Positions 25,920-34,164 are shown, numbered from the stretch's first letter. The stretch is 44,536 nt of DNA from JAYENY01 sp964563465 (GCA_964563465.1 CAZLVZ010000002.1:1-44536), one strand, 5' to 3'. Notes: generated from the letters alone by a model not told the origin. Made by a program: numbers and translations.

Positions 25920-26110
25920 ATGAAATTTTTAGCTGATGCCAATATTGCTCCGAGGACAATTGAAGCTCTTAGACAGGCGGATTTTAATGTTAAAAGCATA
26001 AGCGAGGAAGGACAAGGAGAGATATCCGACGAAATGGTAATTAAATTGGCTATCAAAAAAATAACCTTATAATTTTAACCGAGAAAGGAATCAGAGCATA
26101 TAAAGAATGA
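25920..26110 (+). pseudogene. DUF5615 PIN-like toxin, frameshifted and truncated
   Basis: From ATG 25920 the frame reads MKFLADANIAPRTIEALRQA then about 30 more residues and stops at 26070-26072. This is the N-terminal half of DUF5615, whose acids D6 and E15-like positions form a PIN-type site. In another frame the family sequence resumes (NNLIILTEKGIRAYKE, stop 26108-26110). The switch falls at a run of seven A (26055-26061); one extra A would join the two parts. Even joined, the C-terminus is shorter than the roughly 110 residues of full-length members. Either the toxin is dead, which leaves DUF433 orphaned, or the A-run is a sequencing error or slippage site. Confidence 0.75.
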
Positions 26111-26140
26111 AAGAAGTTGATATTTATGAATTTATTGAAC

Positions 26141-26197
26141 AAAAAAATTAAAAAAACAATTTTTGTCAAAAACAAATTAATTAATTTTGTGATATAG
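26141..26197 (+). repeat. leuS 3'-end repeat, copy 2
   Basis: It encodes KKIKKTIFVKNKLINFVI and a stop, against KKIRKTIFVKNKLINFVV in leuS. By eye 50 of 57 bases match, and four of the seven differences are synonymous, so this segment appears to have evolved as coding sequence before it was stranded. It closes the DUF433/DUF5615 cassette. There is no start codon or SD for it. Confidence 0.8.
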
Positions 26198-26204
26198 CAT
26201 TTTA

Positions 26205-26233
26205 TTGTAATTCTATTGTTTTTATGTTAACTT
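26205..26233 (+). promoter_or_regulatory. promoter of TumA/TumE-like pair
   Basis: TTGTAA (26205-26210), a 17-base spacer and TAACTT (26228-26233), nine bases before the ATG at 26243, which gives a near-leaderless transcript. It starts eight bases after leuS-tail copy 2. Confidence 0.5.
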
Positions 26234-26242
26234 TTAATTACC

Positions 26243-26533
26243 ATGACCATAGAAACCATAGCTCGAAAATTAAAAACTACGCCACAAGCACTGCTCAAAG
26301 AAAGCGTTTTTGCGTATTTGCAAAGACGGCTTAATACTGTTTCTATCGAGATAGATGGCCTGAAAGGGAAATGGCAGGTTAAGTCAGCTGAGGATTTTGA
26401 GAAAGCTATAAAAGATGGGAAAATTCATGAGTTCTCTAAAGGACAAGACGCTAGTGAAGATTTTTTTCGGCTCTCTCATATAGAAGAAGAAAAAAGACAT
26501 CTCTTAAAACTTGTTAGGGAATATGCGTTCTGA
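26243..26533 (+). CDS. putative antitoxin of TumE-type toxin
   Basis: A 96-residue protein encoded directly before a TumE/DUF6516-like toxin and overlapping it by 11 bases. The N-terminus (TIETIARKLKTTPQALLKESVFAYLQRRL) looks like a short helix-turn-helix or ribbon-type DNA-binding head. The middle (EIDGLKGKWQVKSAEDFEKAIKDGKI) and charged tail would be the toxin-binding part. The assignment as antitoxin is from position and size; family membership is less certain than for the toxin. Confidence 0.65.
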   Translation: MTIETIARKLKTTPQALLKESVFAYLQRRLNTVSIEIDGLKGKWQVKSAEDFEKAIKDGKIHEFSKGQDASEDFFRLSHIEEEKRHLLKLVREYAF

Positions 26534-26903
26534 TTATCTTCCAATCTTTGAGCTCGCCGAGGCAGAATTTTCTGAAATTATCGTAAGCTTTAAAGATTTA
26601 GAGCATAAAATAAGATTTTATTTAATTGACAATAGTTATATTGATGTATGTCTGGGCGGTCCGAGATTTTCGGGTCGTTTTAGTTTTCACTGGGAAAGAG
26701 GGCACATTGACGGCAGGATTTATCGTTATGACAATTTTCCCAACACCAAATGGAAAAAATTAGAGTCGTTTCCTTTTCATTTCCATAATGGTTCTCAAAA
26801 TCGGGTAATTGAGGCAAAATTTTCCAAGAGACCATTAAATGGTTTTAGGGATTTTATGGAATGGATAAGGGGTTTTGTCGCAAGGCAAAAAAACAAAAAA
26901 TAA
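26523..26903 (+). CDS. TumE-like (DUF6516) toxin
   Basis: The 126-residue protein (from ATG 26523) has the DUF6516 pattern: IRFYLIDNSYIDV, then SGRFSFHWERGHIDGRIYRYDN, TKWKKLESFPFHFHNGSQ. The closely spaced His, Trp, Arg and Asp residues are conserved in this toxin family. ATG 26511 (four residues longer) is possible, but 26523 matches family starts better. The antitoxin gene overlaps it by 11 bases. The end of the ORF runs into the decayed leuS-tail copy 3. The molecular target is not known to me. Confidence 0.75.
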   Translation: MRSDYLPIFELAEAEFSEIIVSFKDLEHKIRFYLIDNSYIDVCLGGPRFSGRFSFHWERGHIDGRIYRYDNFPNTKWKKLESFPFHFHNGSQNRVIEAKFSKRPLNGFRDFMEWIRGFVARQKNKK

Positions 26904-26949
26904 TTTTTCAAAGGATAAATTAATTAATTTTGTGATAGAAAAAATTTAG
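26899..26949 (+). repeat. leuS 3'-end repeat, copy 3 (decayed)
   Basis: It reads NNFSKDKLINFVIEKI and a stop in one frame. Twenty-one consecutive bases (26917-26937) are identical to copy 2, and the upstream part aligns with small gaps. It overlaps the last codons of the TumE-like gene and closes the second cassette before glmS. Confidence 0.7.
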
Positions 26950-26951
26950 TC

Positions 26952-26972
26952 ACCCTTCGCTACGCTCAGGGT
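26952..26972. repeat. short GC-rich inverted repeat between TA cassettes and glmS
   Basis: ACCCT and AGGGT flank TTCGCTACGCTC-type sequence. A related CTTCGCTCGC core lies after the tmRNA at 61-77 (minus strand). It may be a transcript-end hairpin or a small dispersed repeat; no T-run follows. Confidence 0.35.
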
Positions 26973-27016
26973 ATAAGAATTTCTAATACTCATTTTATTC
27001 GTGAAGAAATTTTAAC

Positions 27017-28846
27017 ATGTGCGGTATAATTGGATACATTGGTAAAAAAGACGCCCTTCCTGTAATTATGGAAGGGCTGAAGCGACTTGAATACAGGGGC
27101 TACGACTCTGCGGGAGTCGTTGTTTTTGATAAGAATAACAATGCTCAAGCCGTGAAAGCAAAGGGAAAAATTAAAGATTTAAGAGAGAGATTAAAAGCAA
27201 GAGAGATAAAGGGCAACTTCGGCATTGGGCATTCAAGATGGGCGACTCACGGGATTCCATCGGAGATTAATGCTCATCCGCACTGGGATTGTAAAAAAGA
27301 AATTTTTGTTGTTCACAATGGAATTATTGAAAATTATTTGAAGTTAAGAAATGAGTTAAAAAAAGAGGGTCATAAATTTATTTCTGAAACAGATACGGAA
27401 GTTTTAGCTCATTTAATTGCGAAACATTGGCAGGGAAATTTAGAAGAAGCAACGAGATTAGCCCTAAAAGAAGTAGTTGGCGCTTATGCGATTGCGGTCG
27501 TATCGTCTCTTGACCCTCAAAAAATTGTTTTTGCCCGTCAATCAAGTCCATTACTTATTGGCTTGGGTGATGGAGAAAACTTTGTCGCCTCTGATGCGCC
27601 GGCAATTATGGGACACACCAAACAAGTTATTTATTTAGAAGATGGAGAAATGGGAGTAATCACTCCGAACGATTTCCAGATATTTAATCTAGACAGAGAA
27701 ACAATAAACAAGGAAACTCACAATTTAGAATGGGATGTTCAACAAGCAGAGAAAGGCGGTTATTCTCATTTTATGCTTAAAGAGACCATGGAACAGCCCG
27801 AGGTTATTAAAAATGCAATAAGAGGGAGAATAATTTTAGACCAAGGGACTGCTAAGTTGGGTGGGATAGAATCTATAGCCGATAAATTGAAAAAAATAGA
27901 CAGGTTAATAATTGTCGGAATGGGAAGCGCTCTTTTAGCAGGTAGAGTCGGAGAATATATGATTGAAGAATACGCCGGCATTCCTGTTGAAGTAGAAAAC
28001 GCTTCGGAGTTTCGTTACAAAAAGTCAGTATTTAGGAAAAATGATGCAATTTTAGCAATTTCTCAATCAGGAGAAACAGCAGACACTCTTTTCGCCATAA
28101 AAGAAGCAAAAAGAAAAGGCATTTTATGCTTATCTATTGTAAATGTTGTTGGTTCAAGCATGACCAGAGAAGTGGATGCTGGTATTTATAACCATGCTGG
28201 TCCGGAAATTGGAGTTGCCGCTACTAAATCATTCATTTCTCAATTATCTGTTTTAGCACTTTTAACAGTATTTTTAGGAAGACAAAGAGAAATGTCTTTA
28301 GTTATGGGAAAAAGAATTTTAGAGGAGCTTGTTAAGATTCCAGATTTAGCGAAAGATATTTTGGCACAGAGAGATAGGGTTAAAGAGCTCGCTAAAAAAT
28401 ATTATCAATGCGAAAATTTTCTTTATCTTGGACGAAAATATAATTTTCCGATTGCGTTAGAGGGCGCATTAAAATTAAAAGAGACTTCTTATATCCATGC
28501 CGAAGGTCTCTCCGCAGGGGAAATGAAACACGGCTCTATTGCAATGATAGACAAGGAATTTCCTTGTTTTGTTATTGCTCCGAAAGATAGTATTTATGAA
28601 AAAATGGTTTCAACTATTCAGGAAATTAAAGCCAGAAATGGAAAAGTGATTGCTTTGACCACAGAGGATAATCAAGAGATTTCAAACATGATTGATGATT
28701 ATATTTTTATTCCTAAAACATTAGAAATGCTTACTCCGATTTTATCCGTTATTCCCTTACAGCTTTTTGCCTATTTTGTAAGTGTTTTGCGTGGTTATAA
28801 TCCAGACAAACCTCGCAATCTTGCAAAATCAGTTACAGTTGAGTAA
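27017..28846 (+). CDS. glmS: glutamine-fructose-6-phosphate aminotransferase (isomerizing)
   Basis: Makes glucosamine-6-phosphate from fructose-6-phosphate and glutamine, the first step to UDP-GlcNAc. The 609-residue protein starts MCGIIGYIGKK, leaving Cys1 as the N-terminal nucleophile, with RLEYRGYDSAG and HSRWATHG in the glutaminase half. Two SIS domains follow (SQSGETADTLFA, then AEGLSAGEMKHGSIAM), and the end KPRNLAKSVTVE is standard. No ribozyme-type leader is visible in the 67 bases upstream. It precedes a GlmU-like gene, so the pathway is clustered, but glmM is not in view. Confidence 0.97.
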   Translation: MCGIIGYIGKKDALPVIMEGLKRLEYRGYDSAGVVVFDKNNNAQAVKAKGKIKDLRERLKAREIKGNFGIGHSRWATHGIPSEINAHPHWDCKKEIFVVHNGIIENYLKLRNELKKEGHKFISETDTEVLAHLIAKHWQGNLEEATRLALKEVVGAYAIAVVSSLDPQKIVFARQSSPLLIGLGDGENFVASDAPAIMGHTKQVIYLEDGEMGVITPNDFQIFNLDRETINKETHNLEWDVQQAEKGGYSHFMLKETMEQPEVIKNAIRGRIILDQGTAKLGGIESIADKLKKIDRLIIVGMGSALLAGRVGEYMIEEYAGIPVEVENASEFRYKKSVFRKNDAILAISQSGETADTLFAIKEAKRKGILCLSIVNVVGSSMTREVDAGIYNHAGPEIGVAATKSFISQLSVLALLTVFLGRQREMSLVMGKRILEELVKIPDLAKDILAQRDRVKELAKKYYQCENFLYLGRKYNFPIALEGALKLKETSYIHAEGLSAGEMKHGSIAMIDKEFPCFVIAPKDSIYEKMVSTIQEIKARNGKVIALTTEDNQEISNMIDDYIFIPKTLEMLTPILSVIPLQLFAYFVSVLRGYNPDKPRNLAKSVTVE

Positions 28847-28947
28847 GAAAACTTTACGCCTTTATTTTTTATGTTAATATGGTGATATTATATGTTAAGT
28901 GAAAAAATTGATTATTTGTTTTATCTAATTATTTTAAACACTTTGTT

Positions 28948-30144
28948 ATGAAAACCAACATTAAGGCCGTAATTTTAACTGCTGGTCGCGGAGAAAGAAT
29001 GCAACCGCTTTCTTTTCAAAAACAAAAACATTTAATAAGACTTTTAGGAAAAAGTATTTTAGAACATAACTTAGACCAATTAAACAACATCGTTGAGGAG
29101 GTAATTTTAGTAATAAGGCCGGATGACAAGTGCAAAGAGATTAAGGATCTTATAGGAGATAGATACAAAAAATTAAAGATAAAATATGCAATTCAAGAAA
29201 AAGCATTGGGAACTGGTGATGCGGCTAAATCTGCCTTATCTTTGATTAAAGATAAGTTTTTTTTATTGAATGGTGATGATTTATATGACAAAAAAGATAT
29301 TCAAAAAGTTTTGAAGAAATTTCCCTGTCTATTAGCTAAAGAAGTAAAGCAACCTAAATTTTTTGGAATAGTTGAAGAGGAGAAAGGGATAATTAAATCC
29401 TTTATTGAAAAACCGTCTAAGCCAAAATCAAACTTGGCTAATAGTGGTTTTTATTTCTTGTCAAAAGAAATTTTTAATTTTTCCATCGAGAAATCTTCAA
29501 GAGGAGAATATGAATTTACCGATTATATTAAACAATTTATTAAAGATAATAAATTAAATGTAGTAAAAGCAGACCAATGGATTCCCGTTTCTTATTGTTG
29601 GAATTTACTAGAAGCGAACAAGGCCCTTTTATCTGTGGCCAAAAAATTAAATCAAGGAAAAATTGAGTCAGGGTGTCACATTTCAGGCAAAATTATTATT
29701 AGTAGAGGGACTGTGATTAAAGGTGGAACATATATTGAAGGACCGGTTTGGATCGGTAAGGATTGCGTTATAGGACCAAATTCTTTTTTGAGGAAATTTA
29801 CCTGCCTTGGCGATAATTGTAGGATTGGGCAGGCAGTGGAAATAAAAAATTCTGTTATCGGCGACAATACTAATATTGCTCACCTTTCTTATGTCGGTGA
29901 TTCTATTATTGGAGACAATTGCAACTTAGGAGCAGAAACCATTACTGCCAACCTTCGGCATGACGGGAAAACCATTAAAACGAATATTAAGAATAAACTA
30001 ATTGATACCAAAAGAATAAAATTCGGAACAGTTTTGGGAGATAGTGTTAAAACTGGCATAGGCACATTAATTTATCCGGGTAGAAAGATTTGGCCAAATA
30101 AAAAGACTTTGCCAGGAGAAAAAGTTATAAAAGACATAAAATAA
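28948..30144 (+). CDS. GlmU-like bifunctional sugar-1-phosphate nucleotidyltransferase/acyltransferase
   Basis: The N-terminal nucleotidyltransferase (about 1-230) has LTAGRGERMQPLS with the Lys of KQKHLI and the metal-site LLNGDDLY. The C-terminal left-handed beta-helix (about 240-398) has hexapeptide repeats (IISRGTVIKGGTYIEGPVWIGKDCVIGPN) and the acetyltransferase-like GAETITANLRHDGK. At 398 residues it resembles archaeal-type bifunctional GlmU enzymes, shorter than the 450 of E. coli GlmU. Next to glmS, UDP-GlcNAc synthesis is the likely job; UTP/dTTP-glucose activity cannot be excluded. Confidence 0.85.
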   Translation: MKTNIKAVILTAGRGERMQPLSFQKQKHLIRLLGKSILEHNLDQLNNIVEEVILVIRPDDKCKEIKDLIGDRYKKLKIKYAIQEKALGTGDAAKSALSLIKDKFFLLNGDDLYDKKDIQKVLKKFPCLLAKEVKQPKFFGIVEEEKGIIKSFIEKPSKPKSNLANSGFYFLSKEIFNFSIEKSSRGEYEFTDYIKQFIKDNKLNVVKADQWIPVSYCWNLLEANKALLSVAKKLNQGKIESGCHISGKIIISRGTVIKGGTYIEGPVWIGKDCVIGPNSFLRKFTCLGDNCRIGQAVEIKNSVIGDNTNIAHLSYVGDSIIGDNCNLGAETITANLRHDGKTIKTNIKNKLIDTKRIKFGTVLGDSVKTGIGTLIYPGRKIWPNKKTLPGEKVIKDIK

Positions 30145-30157
30145 TAAACAACTATTT

Positions 30158-31078
30158 ATGAAAAAGGTTAGGGCATTAGTTTTGTTTTCTGGGGGATTGG
30201 ATTCTATATTGGCAACTAAGCTTTTGATGGAGCAGGGAATTAAAGTAGAAGGACTGACCCTTAAGAGTTGTTTTTGGAAGACAGATTATGCGAAAGAGGC
30301 ATCTAAAAAACTTGGTATTAAATTGAAAATAGTTGATTTTTCAAAGGAGCATTTGAAAATGATAAAATGCCCGAAACACGGATATGGCAAAAATATGAAT
30401 CCTTGTATTGACTGTCACTCTTTAATGTTCAAGATTGCTAAGAGCATTATGCAAAAGGAAAATTTTGATTTTGTCGCCACAGGCGAAGTTTTGGGAGAAC
30501 GGCCAATGTCTCAGAACAAGAACTCCTTAGAATTAATAGAAAAAGAATCTGGCCTAATCGGACATCTTCTACGGCCATTATCAGCAAAATTATTAGAATC
30601 AACAGAAATAGAGAAAAAAGGATTAGTAGATAGAGAAAAACTATTAGACATTAGAGGTAGGTCAAGGAAAAAACAATTAACATTAGCAAAAAAATGGAAA
30701 ATTAAAGATTACCCCACACCGGCTGGAGGATGTCTTCTAACGGATCCCGAGTTTAGTAAAAGATTAAGAGAGCTACTTGATAAATATCCAAAAATATTAG
30801 AAAATGATATTAAGCTTTTAAAGATTGGTCGTCATTTTTGGAATAAAGGCAATAAAATTATTGTTGGGAGAAATCATAAAGAAAATTTAGCGATAAAGAG
30901 ATTAAGACAGAAAAACGATGTCTTGATTGAACTTCAAGGATTGACCGGACCAACGACTTTGGTGAGGAATTATGGAAAGAAGATTTCCAAAGAACTGATT
31001 AAAAAAGCAAAAGATCTTACAAAATATTATTCGCTTAAAGCGAGAGCTAAAAAAGATTTAAAATTTAAAATATTTTAA
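30158..31078 (+). CDS. PP-loop (ThiI/MnmA-like) tRNA thiolation-type protein
   Basis: A 306-residue adenylating protein with the PP-loop SGGLDS (11-16), followed by a ThiI/MnmA-like core with conserved cysteines (CPKHGYG, NPCIDCHSLMF, and GGCLLTDPEF). The C-terminus (about 215-280) looks like an NFACT-R-type RNA-binding module (KIIVGRNHKENLAIKRLRQ). This architecture is usually annotated as tRNA 4-thiouridine or 2-thiouridine synthase-like; the exact modification is unknown. It lies between the GlmU-like gene and an MFS gene (two-base gap), probably one operon by position only. Confidence 0.78.
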   Translation: MKKVRALVLFSGGLDSILATKLLMEQGIKVEGLTLKSCFWKTDYAKEASKKLGIKLKIVDFSKEHLKMIKCPKHGYGKNMNPCIDCHSLMFKIAKSIMQKENFDFVATGEVLGERPMSQNKNSLELIEKESGLIGHLLRPLSAKLLESTEIEKKGLVDREKLLDIRGRSRKKQLTLAKKWKIKDYPTPAGGCLLTDPEFSKRLRELLDKYPKILENDIKLLKIGRHFWNKGNKIIVGRNHKENLAIKRLRQKNDVLIELQGLTGPTTLVRNYGKKISKELIKKAKDLTKYYSLKARAKKDLKFKIF

Positions 31079-31080
31079 TT

Positions 31081-32283
31081 ATGTTTCCTAAATTTTCTTT
31101 TGAAGAGATTTCTAATTATTTTTTAAAAACGGAATCAAATCAATTTTTTGTTAGCGTAGCTATTCGCTATCTGGCGTTAGGGATGGTTGCTATCTTTGAG
31201 CCAGTTTATCTTTACTTATATTTCGGCAGGTCAGTAAGCTATGTTTTATTGTTCTGGGCGGCATTTTCGGGTATTGTTGCTTTAACGGTTGTTTTTGGAG
31301 GGAGGATTATGGCGCGAATCGGCCTAAAAAGAACAATGCTTTTGTCTAATCTTTTCTTTTTTGGTTATTACATTTGCCTTTTTTTTATTAAAGATTTTTT
31401 TCTATTAGCAGCATTAGCAATAATTTTGAGAGCAATAGCGGCGACTCTTTTTTGGCCTGCCTTCCATACGGATTTTATTCGTTTTTCAAAAACTCATCGT
31501 CGTGCTGAAGGCGTGGGGAAGATGAGTGCCATATGTTTAACTGCTGGAATTCTTAGTCCAATTATTGGCGGTATCATTCTAACAGGACTCGGCTACGCCG
31601 CCTTGTTCACCGTTGTCTTAATTACTCTTTTTGCCTCAACTTTTCCATTATTCCTCTCCAAAGAACGGCATGAGATTTATACTGATTCTTATAGCCAGGC
31701 ATGGAAGAGAATTTGGAAAAATAAAGAAGTGAGCTTATCTTTAGTGTCTTTAGGTATTGAGGGCGGGGTAGATATATTCATGTGGCCTATCTTTATTTTT
31801 ACTCTTGGCGTGAGTTATCAAGAGATGGGTGGCATATCCACTTTTGCTTTACTGATTTCTGCCCTTTTTGCTTTTTATATGGGCAAAATAACTGCCAGAA
31901 AAAATCATTTTAAGTTATTAAACATTGGTTCGGTGTTTTTAGCCATTTCTTGGGTAGTGAAATATTTCGTTGTGAATGCTTTTTCCGCACTTTTGGCTCA
32001 GAATTTTTATAGAATGGCCAAAACAAGCGCGCTTATTCCATTTAGAACCATATTATATAACAAGGCAGCTGCCAAAAAAGGACAGGCCGATGAGTTTATT
32101 ATTTATCGCGAGATTGTTCTTAATCTTTCTCGCTTTTTCTTTTTTATGTTTCTGGCAGGAATTTTCTTTATTGTAGATAAAATTAATTTAAGTTTTATAA
32201 TCGCCGCTATTGCTTCTACTGGGTTTAGCTTTTTAGCAAAACCACGATTATTTTCTTTTAAAACGAAAAAAGCGAAAACCTAA
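31081..32283 (+). CDS. MFS transporter
   Basis: The 400-residue protein has about 11-12 membrane segments and the MFS loop motif between segments 2 and 3 (GGRIMARIGLKRTMLLSN). A soluble loop (about 190-215) joins the halves. The substrate is unknown; drug or metabolite efflux is typical. It starts two bases after the PP-loop gene, and a convergent minus-strand gene follows. Confidence 0.87.
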   Translation: MFPKFSFEEISNYFLKTESNQFFVSVAIRYLALGMVAIFEPVYLYLYFGRSVSYVLLFWAAFSGIVALTVVFGGRIMARIGLKRTMLLSNLFFFGYYICLFFIKDFFLLAALAIILRAIAATLFWPAFHTDFIRFSKTHRRAEGVGKMSAICLTAGILSPIIGGIILTGLGYAALFTVVLITLFASTFPLFLSKERHEIYTDSYSQAWKRIWKNKEVSLSLVSLGIEGGVDIFMWPIFIFTLGVSYQEMGGISTFALLISALFAFYMGKITARKNHFKLLNIGSVFLAISWVVKYFVVNAFSALLAQNFYRMAKTSALIPFRTILYNKAAAKKGQADEFIIYREIVLNLSRFFFFMFLAGIFFIVDKINLSFIIAAIASTGFSFLAKPRLFSFKTKKAKT

Positions 32284-32314
32284 TTTATGGATTTATGCTT
32301 TTGTTTTTTTGATA

Positions 32315-32578
32315 CTATTTTTTACGACCGAGTCTTTGGAGTTGGATTGAAACAATAACCACAATTACTGTAATTATTGTGGCATATACAAATTTGCTAA
32401 TTATACTACCCTTATCTTTGAATAAATTTTCAAATAAGCTTTTAATTGCCTCGTTCCATGCGAGCGCCGCAACTAAGCCAAAGCCACCCATAATAAGGGT
32501 GATGCTTTTTTCTTGAATAGCGATGCTCGTTTTACGAGCTTTTCTTATTGCTTTTTTTCTTTTGCTTTCTTTTTCCAT
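32315..32578 (-). CDS. DUF5654-family membrane protein
   Basis: The 87-residue protein has a basic N-terminus (KESKRKKAIRKARKTS), a first hydrophobic stretch with the motif LIMGGFGLVAALAWNEAIKSL, and a second membrane segment (about 62-79) before a basic tail. The LVAALAWNEAI pattern is the DUF5654 signature found mostly in CPR bacteria and archaea; function unknown. It is divergent from the MscS gene with 43 bases between starts, so the two promoters share that region. Confidence 0.75.
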   Translation of the reverse strand: MEKESKRKKAIRKARKTSIAIQEKSITLIMGGFGLVAALAWNEAIKSLFENLFKDKGSIISKFVYATIITVIVVIVSIQLQRLGRKK

Positions 32579-32621
32579 ATTTATTGTGTTAAAATATACT
32601 TAATTATTTAATCATTTTATC

Positions 32622-33704
32622 ATGTATTTTGATTTCACGAAAATTTTAGAGTTTAAGCCAGAAATTTTAGATTTTAAATTCGGAGGAAATACATTATTAC
32701 AATACATACTTGCTTTTGGTGTTTTCCTGCTAAGCATTTTTATCTTAATGATTTTTGAGAAAATTGTAGTTCATAAATTAAAGAAAATAGCAAAAAGAAC
32801 TGCTATAGAGATTGACGATATTTTAATGGCGATGATTGGTGCTATTGGTTGGCCGTTTTATGCTTTTTGGTCTTTCTATATTGCTCTTCGTTTTATTAGT
32901 ATTCCTCAATTTTTTTACGAATATCTACCGAGTATAATTTTTGTTCTGACAATTTATTATATTGCAAAAATTATTCAAGTTTTAATTGATTATTGGACTC
33001 ATAAACTCGCTGTAGAAAAAGAGGAAGCATTAAAAATAGATAGCTCCTCGGCGAAGTTTTTGCGCCGGATTTTAAAAGGAGTTTTATGGATGATAACCAT
33101 TATTTTGATTCTTCAGAATTTAGGATACAATATTTCTACAATAGTAGCTGGACTTGGCATTGGTGGCATTGCCATTGCTTTTGCTTTACAGAATATTTTA
33201 GAAGATATTTTTGCTTCTTTTTCTATTCATTTTGATAAACCGTTCCAAATCGGTGATTTTATTGTTATGGGAGAAGAAAAGGGAACAGTAAAAAGCATTG
33301 GTATGAAATCTACCCGACTTCAATCCTTGCAAGGCGAAGAGTTGATAATTTCCAACAGGGAACTTACGGAAGCAAGAGTCCATAACTTCAAGAGAATGGA
33401 GAAGAGGCGAATTGTTTTTAACCTTGGAGTTGCCTATGAAACACCAACAAAGAAATTAAAAAAGATTCCAGATATAATAAGAAAAATCGGAGACAAAATT
33501 GATTTAGTAGAAATAGATAGGACTTATTTTAAGGAATTTGCTGATTTTAGTTTGAATTTTGAAATTGTCTATTTTTTAAATTCAATTGATTTTGATGTTT
33601 TTGTAAAAACGAGAGAGAAAATTAATATAGCTATTAAAGAAGTATTTGAAAAAGAAGGTATTGAAATGGCTTATCCTACTCAAACAGTTTTTGTTAAGAA
33701 ATAA
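32622..33704 (+). CDS. MscS-family mechanosensitive channel
   Basis: Releases solutes on osmotic downshock. The 360-residue protein has four to five membrane segments (about 25-48, 67-90, 101-122, 145-163 and the pore helix). The pore helix and beta domain carry the family pattern: GLGIGGIAIAFALQNILEDIFASFSIHFDKPFQ is split here as GLGIGGIAIAFALQNILED and SFSIHFDKPFQIGDFI, then GTVKSIGMKSTRLQ and ELIISNREL. The C-terminal alpha/beta domain is complete. A hairpin after the stop separates it from the convergent receiver gene. Confidence 0.93.
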   Translation: MYFDFTKILEFKPEILDFKFGGNTLLQYILAFGVFLLSIFILMIFEKIVVHKLKKIAKRTAIEIDDILMAMIGAIGWPFYAFWSFYIALRFISIPQFFYEYLPSIIFVLTIYYIAKIIQVLIDYWTHKLAVEKEEALKIDSSSAKFLRRILKGVLWMITIILILQNLGYNISTIVAGLGIGGIAIAFALQNILEDIFASFSIHFDKPFQIGDFIVMGEEKGTVKSIGMKSTRLQSLQGEELIISNRELTEARVHNFKRMEKRRIVFNLGVAYETPTKKLKKIPDIIRKIGDKIDLVEIDRTYFKEFADFSLNFEIVYFLNSIDFDVFVKTREKINIAIKEVFEKEGIEMAYPTQTVFVKK

Positions 33705-33705
33705 G

Positions 33706-33736
33706 AAAACCAACCATTGAAGTTATCGCTGGTTGG
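33706..33736 (-). terminator. intrinsic terminator of receiver-like gene (minus strand)
   Basis: On the minus strand CCAACCA (33730-33736) pairs with TGGTTGG (33710-33716), followed by TTTTC. It lies ten bases beyond the stop of the minus-strand gene and could act weakly for mscS too. Confidence 0.55.
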
Positions 33737-33746
33737 CAGATATTGT

Positions 33747-34103
33747 TTATAGCTCAAGAAAATGCTCTAACGCCGGGACCAATGAATCATGGTCCGTGGC
33801 ATAATCGCATCCAGCTCTTACGAGCTTGTCTTGATAACTGGGTGTGTTGGATGTTCCAACAAGAATTAGACCAGGAAGAGATTCTTTAAGCTCTTGGGCG
33901 AATTCTATGGAGTCGGAAATTGGTCCATGAATTCTGGCATTCAGCACAACGAGATTTATGCCTGGTTCCTTCTTGATTTTTTCATGAGCCTCCTGAATAG
34001 TAGAGGTCATTAGGAAGTTTATCTTTTTACTCAATTCTCTCTCGAGCATTTTCTTTGGCCAATCCAAATCCTCAACAACTAACACCATAGGCATTTCGTC
34101 CAC
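33747..34103 (-). CDS. stand-alone degenerate receiver-domain protein
   Basis: The 118-residue protein has a response-regulator fold pattern: VLVVEDLDW (acidic pair E11/D12), a third strand LVVLNARIHG, then ILVGTSNTP (T84/S85) and AGCDYATDHDSL. The phospho-acceptor Asp is replaced by N55, and the Lys expected near residue 104 is missing, so phosphorylation in the usual way is unlikely. No output domain follows. The start is GTG 34103 with an AGGAGG SD five bases upstream. The message has a leader of about 55 bases with a perfect inverted repeat. Role unknown; a phosphorylation-independent binding partner is plausible. Confidence 0.7.
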   Translation of the reverse strand: MDEMPMVLVVEDLDWPKKMLERELSKKINFLMTSTIQEAHEKIKKEPGINLVVLNARIHGPISDSIEFAQELKESLPGLILVGTSNTPSYQDKLVRAGCDYATDHDSLVPALEHFLEL

Positions 34104-34130
34104 AGTGACCTCCTGTTATAAGGAACAATT

Positions 34131-34160
34131 TTGCTATAGTTTTTATGTTTTCTATAGCAA
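34131..34160 (-). promoter_or_regulatory. perfect 9-bp inverted repeat in leader of receiver-like gene
   Basis: TTGCTATAG and CTATAGCAA (34131-34139 and 34152-34160) flank a 12-base loop. It starts at the predicted transcript start, between the promoter and SD, so it is an operator or a 5' mRNA hairpin. Confidence 0.5.
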
Positions 34161-34164
34161 GACA

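Noticed and set aside
26108..26110. TGA read as an amino acid, which would join the broken toxin to the leuS-tail copy in one frame
   Set aside because: TGA is a normal stop for smpB and tumA here, and conserved genes contain no in-frame TGA.
26950..27016. glmS ribozyme upstream of glmS
   Set aside because: Only 67 bases lie between the last repeat and the start codon, with no ribozyme core pattern.
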